From Coffea arabica (Eukaryota > Streptophyta > Magnoliopsida > Gentianales > Rubiaceae), in assembly GCF_036785885.1 (NCBI RefSeq), contig NC_092312.1, forward strand, positions 19,362,001-19,426,000: DNA of 64,000 nt, given 5' to 3'. The notes below the pieces were generated by a model. The model saw only the letters and a list, made by a program, of their open reading frames with translations, searched no databases and was not told where the DNA came from. Positions 26,543-50,600 of this stretch are shown piece by piece. Made by a program: the position numbers and the translations under genes. Within the stretch, counting starts at the first letter, position 1; every line of letters starts with the position of its first letter.

Positions 26543-26684
26543 GAGTTAAGATTAATGATTAGTACACTATCCAAGTAAAAAGTCTTGGGTTCAGTTGCAT
26601 CAAATTTTTCAAAGAGTTAAGATTAATGATTAGTACACTATCCAAGTAAAAAGTCTTGGGTTCAGTTGCATCAAATTTTTCAAA
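26543..26684. repeat. Perfect 71-bp tandem duplication
   Basis: Two adjacent copies, 26543-26613 and 26614-26684, each beginning GAGTTAAGATTAATGATTAG, are identical throughout by eye. Each unit contains CTTGGGTTCAGTTGCATC, which is loosely like the B-box region of tRNA-derived SINEs. Identity implies a recent duplication. Confidence 0.92.
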
Positions 26685-26689
26685 GTTGA

Positions 26690-26940
26690 GATTGAAGTCG
26701 AACTCGAGTTTACTTTACCTTACTCAAGTTTAAGCTCTACTAAATCGAATTTAATCGAGTTCAATTGAGTTGTTAAGCTTGATTTTTAAAGTAATTTTCA
26801 TAATTTTATAATAAATATTGTATTAAAAATATACTGCTCAATAAAACTTGACGAGTTTTAATTTTTTTTCACTCGAATTCGACTAGATTTCCTTTGTGAA
26901 GTTGCTCAGACTCAATTATCGCGGACTTCAGATCCAGCCT
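26690..26940. mobile_element. Degenerate GAGCTCG-type repeat relic
   Basis: Dispersed motifs such as TCGAACTCGAGTTTA, TTTAATCGAGTTC and CACTCGAATTCGACT resemble the GAGCTCG-rich arms of the Mutator-like element found at 37.2-38.5 kb, separated by an AT-rich core. No clean ends or target duplication were found, so the edges are approximate. Confidence 0.35.
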
Positions 26941-27421
26941 ACCCCGGTTCAAGTTTTAGCACATGACCCTTCAAGCAAGAACACATAATAGAATCCGTAT
27001 CCATGACCATGATAGCAAGTAACAGAGGATAATCTAAAGCGAGAACCTCAAAAGTACCATCATTCGTCATATATTATGTGTATGGTTGTTCATCCAATAA
27101 AAAACGGGGACTATTTCTATGGTTCAGATAAACAAATTCCAAATTGTTTTCCCCTCCTCTCGTTTGCATCATACATGATACAATACTGCCAGTGCGACAA
27201 AACAGAAGGCAATACATACAGAAATTTACAACAACAACAGAAAAGAACTCGGTAACCAACCGAACGCTCCCTCCCTCCCTCCGTGGCCTTCGTAGTTTCC
27301 GCTTCCCCACTCCTAAAACCTCCCTACCAACGCCACCACTGACCACCATCTATTTACACACACAACACACACTCACTCACTCATCTACATCCACCACCAT
27401 CGCCACCATCACCATAACCTC

Positions 27422-30400
27422 ATGGAGAGCTCTGTTCTCCACTCTCCATTTTTGTCCTCCACCTCCTTTTCTCGCGTCTCCATCCACCACTTGCGACCAC
27501 GGTTTTCCACCGCCCTCCCCCCAGTCTCATCCTCCCTTAAACCACCACTGCTTTCCATCTCCGCACCCAAATTCTCTCTTCAGAATTTCTTCCCTTCACC
27601 CCCTAAACTCCTTTACAAAAAACTCTCTCCCCCCCACTCCTCCACTAACGACAGTGCACCCTCCACCACCGAGCTAAAAACCGTCGCCCTGCAAGGTGCA
27701 AAGATCATCCCTTTAATCATTTCTGTCTCCATTGGACTAATTGTCCGTTTTCTAGTACCCAAACCCCCAGAGGTCACCCCTCAGGCCTGGCAGCTCTTAT
27801 CAATCTTCCTTTCTACAATTGCTGGCCTCGTCTTGAGCCCACTACCCGTGGGAGCCTGGGCGTTCTTGGGATTAACTACCGCAATTTTGACGAGAACTCT
27901 CCCCTTTACAATCGCTTTTAGTGCATTTACTAACGAAGTTATTTGGTTGATTGTCATTTCCTTCTTTTTCGCTCGCGGGTTTGTGAAGACGGGGTTGGGG
28001 GATCGAATTGCTACCTATTTTGTCAAATGGCTGGGGAAAAGTACTTTGGGATTGTCTTATGGGTTGACTTTGAGCGAGGCTTTGATTGCACCGGCAATGC
28101 CGAGCACTACTGCCAGAGCTGGTGGTGTTTTTTTGCCCATTATCAAGTCGTTGTCGCTTTCGGCTGGGAGTAAACCCGGTGATCCCTCGGCTAGGAAGCT
28201 GGGCGCGTATTTGGTTCAATCACAGTTCCAGGTTTGGCTCTAGTTCTAGCTCTGATTTATTTGTGATGCATCTGTTTGAATTGAATTTAGTTGATTTCTA
28301 TTGATTTTCAGGTACCATAGAGTTGCAAAATGAAGTGAAAGTTTTTTTTTTTTTTTTTTTTTTAAATTAAAGATGTTTAGCTTATTTGTCCTGGATGTAT
28401 GCGTTCACTGGGCTTGGTAGGTTAGTTAAACAGTTTATTTACTGAACTTAGAATTCTATAAGAAAGCAGAGAGGATGATGATGAAACTTTTGAAGTTACT
28501 CTGAACTAGTCTCTCTCTGGGACCGAATTAAAAGGAGCTTAATTGGATTTTAACCTGAAGAAATACTTGATAGGCAATCCAATATTTAATGATAACGACT
28601 CAATTTCTGTAAGATGTTCAGGGTTCATGGGATGATTGTTACAGAATTATTGCTTTGTTCTTCATAAGATAATCGCTAGAGAATTCTTGTTCTTTTGGTC
28701 AGACGATTGCTATAGTTACTATTGCTTAACAACCAAAATTCTTTGGTGGCAATTGAAGGAGGGATTCAACAGACTTTAGTATCATAAGATTTTTACTCTT
28801 TGGCACTTTAGGAGGGGAAAAAACTTTTTATTTCTGTGGTAGAATTGTAAGACAGAATGAAGGCAAATTCTTTATTAAAACTTGTTCTGTGAGTTCTTGC
28901 TGAAATTTTTGTTGAAAGTTTACAGCTTTTTCCTATTTTCTTTACGGCACTATCTTCATATGGCTGAATGTGCTCTCATTTTCCTTGCCGCGTGACAGAT
29001 GTTTTTCTACCTTTTCTCATGAATTATTTTGTTTCTTGTAAATTAAACATCTCATGCATTGCTCTGTTGTGATGCGTGACAGTCTGCTGGTAACTCTAGT
29101 GCTCTTTTCCTGACTGCTGCAGCTCAAAACCTGCTTTGTCTCAAGTTGGCTGAAGAACTTGGGGTAGTAATTGCAAGCCCTTGGGTTTCTTGGTTCAAGG
29201 CTGCTAGTTTACCTGCATTTGTTTCCCTCATAGCTACTCCTCTAGTCTTGTACAAACTTTATCCTCCCGAAACTAAGGATACACCTGATGCACCTGCTAT
29301 GGCATCCAAAAAGCTGGAGGTTATGGGTCCAGTTACGAGGAATGAATGGGTGATGGTTGGTACAATGCTTCTAGCAGTCTCCTTGTGGGTATTTGGGTAG
29401 GTATCTTTTATGCGGTGTAGCCTGTTCACTGTTGTACGTTTAGAATGTTTTTCATTTCAATGAACTAAGGGTGATAAATTGAGGTTCCGCACACTAGTAA
29501 TACCAAAGAATATGTCATGAAAGTCTTGAAAATCTAAAACAGTGTGTTTGCAGTATAATGTTTCTTGGATATTGCTTGATTTGGTTGACAACTGTTGTCT
29601 GTACTCGTTACTTTTTTTTTTTTTTGGTACTAGCATTTCTGAGAGTACAGATAATTGTCTATTGGTCCATTCTTCTGTCTAGGTAATCTTTTCCACTTAA
29701 GGTACTGATTCTTGTCTTATTCACCCAGGGATGCTCTTGGTGTTGCTAGTGTTGTAGCTGCCATGCTTGGTTTATCAATACTATTATTGTTGGGAGTGCT
29801 CGATTGGGACGATTGCTTAAGTGAAAAATCAGCTTGGGATACTTTGGCTTGGTTTGCAGTCCTTGTTGGTATGGCCGGTCAACTAACAAACCTTGGCATT
29901 GTAAGCTGGATGTCCTGTTGTGTTGCCAAAATTCTTCAGTCTCTCTCGTTGAGCTGGCCTGCGGCATTTGGTGTCCTTCAGGCTGCTTACTTTATTATCC
30001 ACTACTTATTTGCCAGTCAAACTGGTCATGTGGGAGCATTGTATTCTGCTTTTCTTGCCATGCACTTGGCATCCGGGGTGCCTGGTGTATTGGCAGCACT
30101 AGCTCTGGCATATAATACAAACTTATTTGGTGCTTTGACACATTATAGTAGTGGCCAAGCAGCTGTATACTTTGGAGGTGCGCTTAGTCTCTTTCTTGTG
30201 TCAAATTTTTGTTGTTCTCATGCTAGTCTTATAATCAGCTCCACTTACATTCTTCATCCTCCATTCCTCTTCCAAGAGTATTTACCTGCAAACACTTTGT
30301 TTTCTGGCTAGAAGTAGGTCTTCATTTTATGTTCATGACAGTGAAGGGAGGGGGTTGGCAGGATGGATGTCTTCTTTAAGTGTGAAAATTTGGAAAAGAT

Positions 30401-30626
30401 AGAAAAAATAGACTTGAATTGGTTTGATTTGCTTTTGTATTAGAGTTTATTCTTTCTATGTTGCATATTTTTACTGATCTGGTGCTTCTTTTCTTTCCTT
30501 AATCCAACAGCTGGTTATACGGATCTTCCGGACGTCTTCAAATTCGGCTTCATAATGGCCCTCATTAATGCATTAATATGGGCCGTGGTAGGAACTTTCT
30601 GGTGGAAGTTACTGGGTCTGTACTGA
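27422..30626 (+). CDS. DIT2: Dicarboxylate transporter 2 (plastid glutamate/malate translocator, DiT2 type)
   Basis: Four exons in phase: 27422-28231, 29083-29396, 29729-30177, 30511-30626; 562 residues, the usual length. A Ser/Pro-rich transit peptide of about 80 residues precedes about a dozen hydrophobic helices. Family-typical stretches include FFFARGFVKTGLGDRIATYF, SEALIAPAMPSTTARAGG, LYKLYPPETKDTP, NWDDCLSEK-like DWDDCLSEKSAWDTL and FASQTGHVGALYSAF. These fit DiT2 rather than the 2-oxoglutarate/malate carrier DiT1, whose equivalents I remember as clearly different. DiT2 exchanges glutamate for malate across the plastid inner envelope, needed for photorespiratory ammonia reassimilation. 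Intron 1 is the largest (851 bases). The frame runs on past each donor only to stop quickly, which supports the splicing. Confidence 0.95.
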
Positions 30627-32242
30627 TCTTCAATCTAGTGTAAGGAGGTTTTTTGGTCTTCAGGTTCTCTTTATTATTGTTGGTCGTCGGCCTTAGGCTG
30701 CAGTGCCCAACAACTTATTTAGAAAGAGTCACCAAAATACAAGCTAAGATTCTAGTTCGAGCTCATTTTCTACATCACACCGATGTAATATTATTCTTTG
30801 ATGGAATCTGGAAGATTTTGCTTGCTTTGGATGAGAGTTTAAGGCTACTGTTTATCAAATTTATTGCCTTGTTGCGGTTTTGATGCCTTCACTTTGTAAT
30901 TTGGGTCATGGAAAGCATATTTAGCAACCAATAATTTCTCTCCACGTATAGTATAGTTAATAAGCCTCATCTTCTCTGGTTGGGATGTTTCTATCCTCGG
31001 GTGCTTTCCTTGGGAGGTAAGTTAAGGACCACAGCTTGACGGTTAATGGAAATTTAGCACCTGTTGCAAAAGAACTGATAATGGTGATCGCCCATGTTTC
31101 TGTGAATCGAAATCAAGGGACCTCGGATCGCTAGATTGTTATATTTTTACTGTAGCTTCTTTGCAGCCCATTTTTGACAATGCACCGGGGGGAATAAATA
31201 AATTAGATTTTCCACTTTGCATTTAGCTTTTTGCTTGTTGGGGAACCCAAATCTTGCAACCTCTAGTTTCATCAGATAAGATACTTCGACGAGTGAAATC
31301 ATTCTAACACCGGAGAAGTTAGGGTTTTAGTCGCTTAAGCTACCATCCAGAAGAAAATATAGTAGTGAGAAGGCAAAAGTCTCAAGTCACCAGGATCTTA
31401 AAACGTAACGTAAATAACCTTTGTGGTTCGCAATTGGCGTGGTATGCTAATGAGAATCAGCAATTGCCAAGTAACTGCTGATCAAAGGGTCTAGGCATGG
31501 CTGCACAGTAGCCTGGTTGAGAATGAGAATTGCACATCCGAGTGCATTTAATAAACAACTTTTTTTTGAACTAAGAAAACATGTACTTGCGAATTTTACA
31601 CAAAATTGCCCATCTTCAGTCTTTCATGCTTCTAAATTATCAGGCTGTTAAACGTGGATGGATAAATAGCCAAGGATGTTGGGCAATGATCTTAAGCAGC
31701 AAGGCTTGGAGTGGGAGTCAGTGGAATCTGATACATTCTTCTGCAGCCTCCAGAGGCGAATGCAAGAAGTAATCTGAGTACCACTAATTCCAGCTACAGT
31801 GTTGTGCTGTACCATATGGCATCTGTATATCCTATGTACATCAGCCCCATCCCTCCGTTTAGAAGTGAGAAAAAGGACAAAAGGAAGGGGAGACTCGGTA
31901 CTGCGGTCTACCAAGGTGAATATTCTTATTCAAGCTTATTGTGTTCATGCTTCAGTTGGCTACTTTTTTATTTAATTTACTTGTTGCATAAGTTAACTAG
32001 CATATCACCAGAAACTGCAAAGTTGGTCACTGAAACAGAGAATTATACATTATCCATCACACAGGTGAGAAATTATAACTAGCTGAATTTTGAGCTGCTA
32101 CTTTCAACTCTATATTCAAGTGAAGAGTTAACCAGCTCTTCTCATCCAGCTACTGCCCCACACATCAGAAGCTGAAAGAGTACAAACCTTTTCTGCAGTC
32201 GAGACAGAACACAGGTCTTTCTGTGCTGGTCCTCTCATTTAA
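30627..32242. other. Convergent 3' flanks of DiT2 and MCM9
   Basis: Non-coding interval between two convergent genes. AATAAA-like signals occur near 31192-31200 for the plus-strand transcript. Nothing else is recognisable; small frames of 60-90 codons appear random. Confidence 0.6.
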
Positions 32243-42120
<9,878 letters not shown>

Positions 42121-43110
42121 ATGGTCAAGGCACTAGCTCCCTCCCTCCCTCCTACAGCGAGCGAGCGTGTGGTGTAGTGTAGGGATGTGTGGGGATTTGA
42201 GCAAAATGGATGGGAGAGGAAGGAAAGAGACGGATGATGAGAGGAGGGAGTGGCCACTGCCACTGCCTGCCCAGAGGGACAGACTGAAGAGGCGGGAAAA
42301 GGTTGGTTAGTTCTGGAGCTTTGGCGGGATTGGAGGTTTGGGCTAATTAGTGGCGGGCCTGGCGGCATTGGGGGGGCAGTAAAAACAAAAATGTTTTGTG
42401 GGCTGAACGACCCAATCTCTGTGGAATTTGGGCAACGAACAGTTGCTCCAGTGTGGATAAATAAGACAACAATATAAAAAAAAAAATACACAATTATTTT
42501 TATTATTATTTGTTGAAATTTGTGCCCACAAATCAATCCTAACCATCCAATTTAAGTACGCCCCATCTACCATCATGAATTGTTCCCTCCAATCACCACT
42601 CTAATTGCCGAAGAACTTGATCTGATTGAATTCCAAAAAGAAGATCCGAGTGAAGGATGGGAAATTTTGGCATCAACGCATTTCAACAGGGAAAAAAAAT
42701 TGCAGCACATATAAAGAAGCAAAAAAAAAAAAAAAAAAAAAAAGGAAAACATGAAAATGGCATCAACCCATTTTGTGCTTCGTCATTTACAGGATTTTAG
42801 CCTCGATAGCACCGGATGGAGTTGCAAGTGTACTAAATGTTGCACAAAAGTGTTTTGCAGCTCTATCAAGTTCATATGGCTGTAGTATCTGGCATATGAT
42901 ACAAATTGTTTACTTTCTTTACAGTATATGCATGACATTACTCCTCTACCTGTGGATCATCCAATGCCAAAATTTGCAACTGGGGGCATTCAGAACCCAC
43001 CAAAATTTTCTCTGAGATCTGCTCTGCAACAAAAATTATCTAAGCGTATTTCCTTACTATCTCTTCTCACAAAAGTATCGATAGGCTCTTCATATAGGGA
43101 GTCCGCAATA
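42121..43110. other. MCM9 upstream region and LMBR1-gene 3' flank
   Basis: Just under 1 kb separates the MCM9 start from the stop of the next minus-strand gene. It is less AT-rich near MCM9 (42130-42370, with GGGAGGGA-type tracts) and contains a 23-base A run at 42721-42743. No gene was seen. Confidence 0.65.
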
Positions 43111-44573
43111 TCATATGCTCGGCCCATGCCTTCTGATGTGAGTTCCATAATCATCAAGATCGTCATCATCATCATCAATGTCATGATTCCTATGGTCTAA
43201 AGTAGGTCGCTTGATTCTCTCAAATATTTCATCCAGGGATTCAGAGGAGGAATCGCGAAAGTGTTTAGTATCTTGAACTTGCCGTAAAGGAATGAACTTC
43301 TTTGCCTCAATGTTAGACTTGAATTGGCGAAAACCCATCTTCACTGATTGCCAGGTAGAGGATAAACCAGAAGATGGTTCAGCTTTTGAAGTCGGCGAAT
43401 TTTCTGCATCATGTGAAGGAGTAGAGTGGATGTCTCCTTTCAAGCTCAAGTCTCTTTCTTGCTTGATATCTTGCGCTCTTATGGCAGCATACTTTCTGCT
43501 AATGCTTTCTCTGCTTGTGTGATTTTGTGCCTCCAAGTCGAGAGGTCTTGAATAACTGCTCTTCTCCTCTTCCCTCAAGCTGGCTGATGCTTTCGTCCCT
43601 TGGTTAACCTTTTCATATGCCAAACCATTGTTAGGTACACTAAAAAAGCAATACGTCATTGTGTACTCAATTAAAGAACAAAAAGGGTGATGAAAGGAAA
43701 ATATGGGTGATTCCATCCATAATTTCCTTGATCTGAACTAAACAGAAAAACATATGATGCAACTGTCATATGACAACCGAGGCAGAGATTCCAAAACGTA
43801 TAATTTGTATCCCGTTTAGACATTGGTGAAACTAGCTCAACACATCTAGCTAAGTTGGTGGTTAGAGCTCCATTAGAATTTAATCTCAAAGTAAACCAAC
43901 GTCGCCACAAATCTGATGGAAAATAAAGAATTCGAAACCATAACCTCAGATGTGCAAGCTCCAAATTCAACAACACAATTACAATTCATTCCAGCAGTCA
44001 TCTTGTGTTTCACTGAGGGATTTTATTTCCTGGTGGGTTACTGGTTCTCCTTTTTGGGGGTGGAGAGGGGCCCCGGGAAGGGGCGGGGGTGCGTTCAAGT
44101 AGTCTCAACCATGAGTGTTCAACATGAGCAAATAGTCGACACACATTATGCCTAGAAATTTTGGGCAGCATGATTAGATATTTAAAATGGTCCATTAAAT
44201 TACTGATTAATGACACTTGAATTCTCGGAGAATGTAGCAAACAGCACAATGCAAGGAAAACTTTTGTGACATTTTGAGGATATGTCAGGTTAACTTATGT
44301 CGAAAAGGCATACCACTTTATTGGTGCCAGACTCCAGGTCCAAACTTGTGGTACTGAAATTTCTAGCCAACGGAATGACAAGCTCACCAACTTTGTAACC
44401 TTGTTCAAGCCAAGATCGCTCTGAATAAAACATTAGAAACTGCATCAGATCATTCCAATAGGCTTGACTGAAAAAAGCATCTTGTGCTCTTTAGCCGGGT
44501 AAACAAATTTTCCCAGAAATTTTCTGATTATCTATCTAACCTTTTTTTTTTTGGTCGGCAGAAATTGGCTTCA

Positions 44574-44611
<38 letters not shown>

Positions 44612-47600
44612 ATTATTTCTTTAATCCATTTGGTTGCAGCAAAGAGAAATAGAGGTTAATCATTGGCAATACAAGGTTAGAACGGAGAGATCCTTTTCAC
44701 CCACCTTTCTGCAATATAATTAATCCAGAGGGATCAAATCCATCTAAATCATCAGCATGCTCACTCTGAAATCTGAATATCTTCCAGTTGCCAACATAAT
44801 CAAGGACACGATCGAAAAAGTTGCCTGCTATCAGTATGGTGTATATGACCATTATAAGTGGATAAATCTTATTGAAACCTTTGCCAAAGAAAGGGACAGC
44901 ATCATCAATGTTCCCCATCCTCTGCAAATGAAAAGAGATCATTAAAACTTGCATCAGCCAAAACTGAAAGAGGAAGAACATAAGCAAACTCCATGCCTTC
45001 CAGTTGATTTTTATAATTGCATCATGACAACCAACATACTTATCCAATATTCTCAGCATTTGAAGAATTCATTTAGGATGCTAATCTCTCATTGCAATCC
45101 CAATTTATAATTCATCATCCCGCATGGAAAATGCAATAAACAACATTGATCATAAGAATAAGAGCAAGAAATAACTTTACCTTTTCAAAAATGGTCTTAG
45201 CACCGTTGTTAAGATGAATAAGGTTGAGGAAGTTATAAGAAATTGGTGGTGCATACCGAGCAACCATCCTAGTAAAATTTTAAATAACTGAGATTAAATT
45301 CAAAGCATAAACACTTGCACTGCATTCATGATGCGCAAACAGGATTTAAAAGAGAAAGAGGGAGGGAGAAGACGGGTAGAAGAAACTAACGAGCATATCA
45401 TGAGCAGACTGACTGAACTTGTTTGCCTTGGTGTCAGGGAGTAAAATGTCAACATTCCAATTTTGAACAAGGAGTAGTATGTGCATACACACATGTACAT
45501 TAAAGGAACAAAAGCAGCAACCTGCAACAAAAAAAGATGCAAAATAATAAGAAAAGAAAAAACAAATACAGTGTAAATCAATAATATTAGCATGTAAAAT
45601 AGGAGAAAAAGTAATAATTGATTAGATAATAAGAAGGCCTATTTGTAAGCAAGGAAAAAGGCTTTAAAGTAATAAACTGCAAGCCAATTTTTGATTCATT
45701 GACAAATATTATACAGACCATTATGATTTGGACTAATCTCCATCTGCTGGAGTATAACAGAGTGCATAAGTAAAAATCACGGCCCTCTGACGCAATGAAG
45801 CTATTTCTATCATAAATTAATCATGCATCATCAATCTATACCTTGAGAGTAACATTGAAAGAAACTAAGTTAAATGACATCTGTATAAGTTTCAATTCCA
45901 AGCAACTAAAGTATGTGGAAACAGAAGGAAGACACCTTTATATGATATATTTATCTTCCCAGCATGTCCTTCATTCCAAGTGGGCAAATAATCAGCAAAA
46001 GTAACTAAACCTTTGAAAATAATGAAGAGACAAGTGAATGGAGAGCATTCGGGAGAAGGTACTCAATCCCCACGAGTGAATTTAAACTATGGACCACATG
46101 CTCTCGTGATAGCTATTGAGGCTCAGTTTTTCCAGACAATCAACCAACTCCTAGTCCCAAACCACGTAGCTTTAGACTTAAACCTCTCAACGTGCCTGGT
46201 AAATCTAATCATTACACAATCTCCCACCTTCACTGTTCCCATACTCTATTCCAACCATCCCCACTTTCTAGCATTGAACTGCAAACACACAACCAGTATG
46301 ACCAGATATTCTTCAAGAACTAACTAGTTCCCATGATCACTTTTAAATTGAATTTTTTTGGTTTCAAGTCTAAAATTTCAAATGTTAATGATGAAGATTA
46401 TCATTTGGGACCAGAAGTTTACTCTTTATGAATGGAAAAGCTTTACCTATCAAACAAACTGGTATTGAAATTGAAACTCTACCTGCACGAGCACCTCATG
46501 CTTTTCTACAGCGTTTATCAGGATAGAGAAAAGAGATAAATCAACACCATTGGGCAGAATAGTTGCCTCGGCTAGGAGAATCGCGGCTGATATGGAACCC
46601 AATATCACAGCCAAAAATTTCTCAAGCTGCTTTCTTAGTATGCAGCGCCAGACCAGCTCTACAAAAATTATTATAATAATGAAAAGTCAGTCTATGAAAA
46701 TTTCAACCTAAGTACAAAACCAGGCCAAGTTTATGAAAATTAATATCATATATTATTAAAAGAGATAGCGGAACCATAGGAAAAACAGCTTTGTGCATAT
46801 GTTTGTCTAGCATAACATAAGAAACCAAATTGGTCCTCAAAAATACTATTGACCTCACCTTGTCCCAAAAACGCAAATATATGCCCAAATGAAAGCATTT
46901 TGAATTACCTTCACATTACATGTTCTTAAGCATAATAAGCTTACATTTTTATTCTTCTATTTCACCTCGTTTTGACCAAGGGAAGGATGCAAGTTAATTG
47001 GAGTATGATGGGGATCTAGAACAAAAGTGAAACTTAAAAGTCTAAAATGTACCAATCACATCAAGAACAGACCCTAGTTTGCCACTTCTTTCAGCCCTAA
47101 AGCTCGAAATATATCTCCTGCAGAAGTACAAAAACTTTTAAGATAGATAAACTTGGCACAAACATTCAAAGTGAAACTTAATATGCAGTAGTCAGGAGCA
47201 GAGGACTACACACACAAAAAGAACGTTTAACTGCAAGTCGGGGCAGCAATGACAATTCGTGTTAAAAAAGGGGAAAATATGATCATTTTAAAAAAATTCA
47301 AAGGGTTAAAAGAATGACGAAAAAGGTTCAAAAGCTTTCAACTGTTTGACTCATAAAAGTGATCAGATAAAAAGGCCAATGCATATAAGCCATCTTGATG
47401 CAAGCAAAAAATGACCAAACCCTCCCCCCCCCCCCCCCCAAGCGGGATTAAGCACAGCGTAATCCAATGATTTCTATGGATGTGATGCCATATACTGAAC
47501 TTGGAACCTCCAGGTTTGAAACTGGTAAACTTTAGCAATCTGTCAAGAGTCACCCCTAACTTCAATTTTCAGTAAATTTCTGTGTTATTTTTTCTCAGCT

Positions 47601-50600
47601 CTACTAGGTTAAGCGATTAGAAAATACAATGATCTGCTGTCATTAACAAGATCCTCTTCGTATTAACTCCTGGATTCTTCTTCTGCTGCAATTTCTCAAA
47701 AAAGATCTGTACACCAACTGCTTAGCTCCTGATAACACCCAAGCCTGCCTCCCTCACAGTAAGTCATTCCTAAGCTCCTTAACTCACAAACAAAGTTGCA
47801 ACATGACAGTGTGCACAAACTTCGCCAGAAGTATTACCGATTTACAGCCACCCAACATCTCAAAACAGAATTGAACTTAGAGCTGCCTTTCACATATGAC
47901 AGCTTTAAAACTTATCTTCTTACTTTTCCTATTTTCATTTCCTTTTCTTCAGGTCTACCTGAAACATCAAATAAAAAGTTCTGTAACCTTAGATCACCTT
48001 GTTAACTGAAACAGTCAAGTTAAAAAGTATGAAGCATGAATGGATCTTCTACTGGATACAGAATAGTACAAGAATATAAATAGCAATTGCTAACTTTTGG
48101 CAAAGGTAGCATAGCAACTCAGCAGACATATATATGGCTAGACATTTTATGACATAAGGGAAAAATCCTGGAGCAAGAGCAAACCATCCAGTAGCAGTGT
48201 GATGCTCATAATTCTTTATAGTATCTTCCAGCTCAAGGGCTTCTGTGACGTATTTCATATATTCACTGTATTAGAGCAAGAAAACATATATTAGGTCTGT
48301 CACCAATGCAGTGTAAAAGAATGGAGGAAATTATCAAATGTAGATGTTTATATAAAGTCAAACTCTAAAAATGAAAGCATTTTAGAGTTTTGCCCAGGTT
48401 AAGTTTCTCACAGCTCAAGTAAAACATGAATAACATGCTTTCTACTGTGTTTACTCATACAAAAGAAAAAGTTAACTTACAATTCATTAATGTCAAGTAT
48501 GAAGTGCACTGGCTTTTGAAAATATGTAAAAGTTCTAATTCTCTAAAGTGAAAAAAGACAAGTTGTTGCCAAGATATCATATGATAACAAATCTCAAGGT
48601 AAATTTCTAACTCTCTAAGTAGAGCTTCTATGTCAAGATGTATCACATTGTCCAATTTTCTTTGTCGGTGTCCGATTCCTTCCAAACCAAAAAACTATGG
48701 AAGTTCAAAATGGAAGAAAAATTGTAAAACAGGCTCTAACAAATATCAAGAAACTATTACCAGATGAGAATAATGGAGCAAAATACTTATGAAATCTAGA
48801 GTATCTTGATCAACAACTAAAAACAATCCTACCTCAAACCACAATAGGTGCCAAGGACTATACAAATACTACATTTTGTGAAAAAAGTAAAGTGACATGA
48901 AGATGCCCATCCATAGAACAACAAAGCAACATCTGGAATTGAACAAAATTCCAGAGGCAATCATGATAATTGTTTCTGTTTGATAAAATATACCTCTTAT
49001 ATCTGTAATATTGCTCTCGTGCTTTCTTTAGTTGACGCCTTAGTGCTGCCATTGTTTTTTCATCAGTGTCATAGTCCATATCATTTTCACCTAACCTTCC
49101 ACCTTGGGGTTTGAAAGAAGAATCTTCAGTGAGCTGTCAATCATTTGGTTATTTAAAAATTAGTAATAACTGGGAGATAATGAAGCAGAGTACATAAGCA
49201 GTTGGATACAAAGCACAAAACAGAAAACACAGGCAGAATAAGCTTACTCCCTACCATCTGAGCCAACATTTTATCGATAACACTCATATAAGGTCTCAAA
49301 GGATCACGCTTCGACATCTGCCTTGATGTTGCTTGGGCAACCTAGTGTAACGAATAACCACAGTATTAAATATCACCATAGAGTCCAGGAGAAATTTTCA
49401 CACCCAAGCAATTCATTTCTGTTCAATCTTCTCTCATTCCCTCCCCCCCCCCCCCCCCCCGCCTTCTCTCTCTCTACGTACTTTGAGATAGGAGTTTTAT
49501 TACTAAGGAAAAATAATAGCAATTCAAATTCAGAAACTTTAGCTTGAAATGATTTGCATCCAAGTGAATATAAGAACAAATACTAGGTGAATTTGCAAAG
49601 AATGGAACTTACTACAATAGCATTTGAAAAATCTTGATGAGCATCATCAAGTTTAACAGCCATTTTAGCTACTATGTGAGAAAGAAACTTTTGACGAGTG
49701 GTCCAATCAGCATTTTTCCAAATGCCCCTTGGTATTTCAATCAAACCAAAACCAAGAAGAAAAGCACCAGTAACCAGGCCAAATGTATTTGAGCAAGCCA
49801 TAGCAAAACCACGTATACTTCCACCCCTGCATAAAAGTAAAACAATCATACAAACTAAGGAAACTTCATAAATTTGAATGTCCACTGTCAACTGGTAAGC
49901 AAACAAAATATGAGAAACTAAGCTAAAGGAATATTTTGGAAAGATGGAACCAAGTTGTTCATATCACACGAACTATATGCATGTGTGTTATTCTATGCAT
50001 GTAATAAGTACGATGACATGCATACTCTGGCAAGTCTACCAGGCAAATACAGGTAGATGCAAAATAAAGCTCATTAGCACAAGAATCTGCAAAAACTATC
50101 TAGCTAAGTGATTCTTTTCCAATTAAATCACAAACCTGAACCCGAGATACAAGTGTTAGAAGGTAGATTAAGTTATGCCAGCATGACTTACACCTAGACA
50201 TCCTTTTTTTTTGTGTCATTCATCTATTTTATCTTTCACATTTCTCTGCTATTCTCCCCTTGTGAAAGGAGAGAGGGGGAAGAAGAAAACCAGGTAGGAG
50301 ACAGACAATTCTGTATAACATCTATGCTACCACCTCTGCATACCCATTCACGATTCTGGTATGCAAAAGCAAATTAGCATGAACATGAATATAATTCATG
50401 ATGCCTTCATGATCGCAGTTGACAAGGGCACCCCAATCCTGACACGTGCATTGCAAGTACATGTGCTTCATTTCAGATCAAGAAGACATTCTTGCATTAA
50501 AAAGTGAAAAGAGGCATAGAATTCCCAGGATCCATTGTCAAAACTATAACTTTCCCCTCATACCAATAGTTGCTCAGTCACTAAGATTTAAAGGATAATG

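Larger units (their letters stand above)
23070..27421. other. Repeat-rich intergenic region
   Basis: Upstream DNA of the divergent RIBA1 and DiT2 genes. Besides the orphan EF-hand exon, the 71-bp duplication and the GAGCTCG-type relic listed separately, it contains purine/pyrimidine-biased tracts (24290-24410, 25700-25790, 25890-26050). A few frames of about 100 codons are low-complexity shadows of those tracts. No complete gene is supportable. The last 170 bases before 27421 are C-rich and probably the DiT2 5' UTR. Confidence 0.55.

Noticed and set aside
27144-27677. 177-codon plus-strand frame overlapping the DiT2 start
   Set aside because: It is a shadow frame through the C-rich 5' UTR and transit-peptide region; the DiT2 frame explains the DNA.
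43840-43945. tRNA-like phrases in an LMBR1-gene intron (TAGCTAAGTTGG...TTAGAGC, then TTCGAAACC) suggesting a SINE
   Set aside because: The A- and B-box-like strings are about 80 bases apart, no cloverleaf can be drawn, and no target duplication or tail was found.
49443-49460. Two long C runs as possible G-quadruplex elements
   Set aside because: Single homopolymer runs in introns are more simply slippage products or sequencing artefacts.
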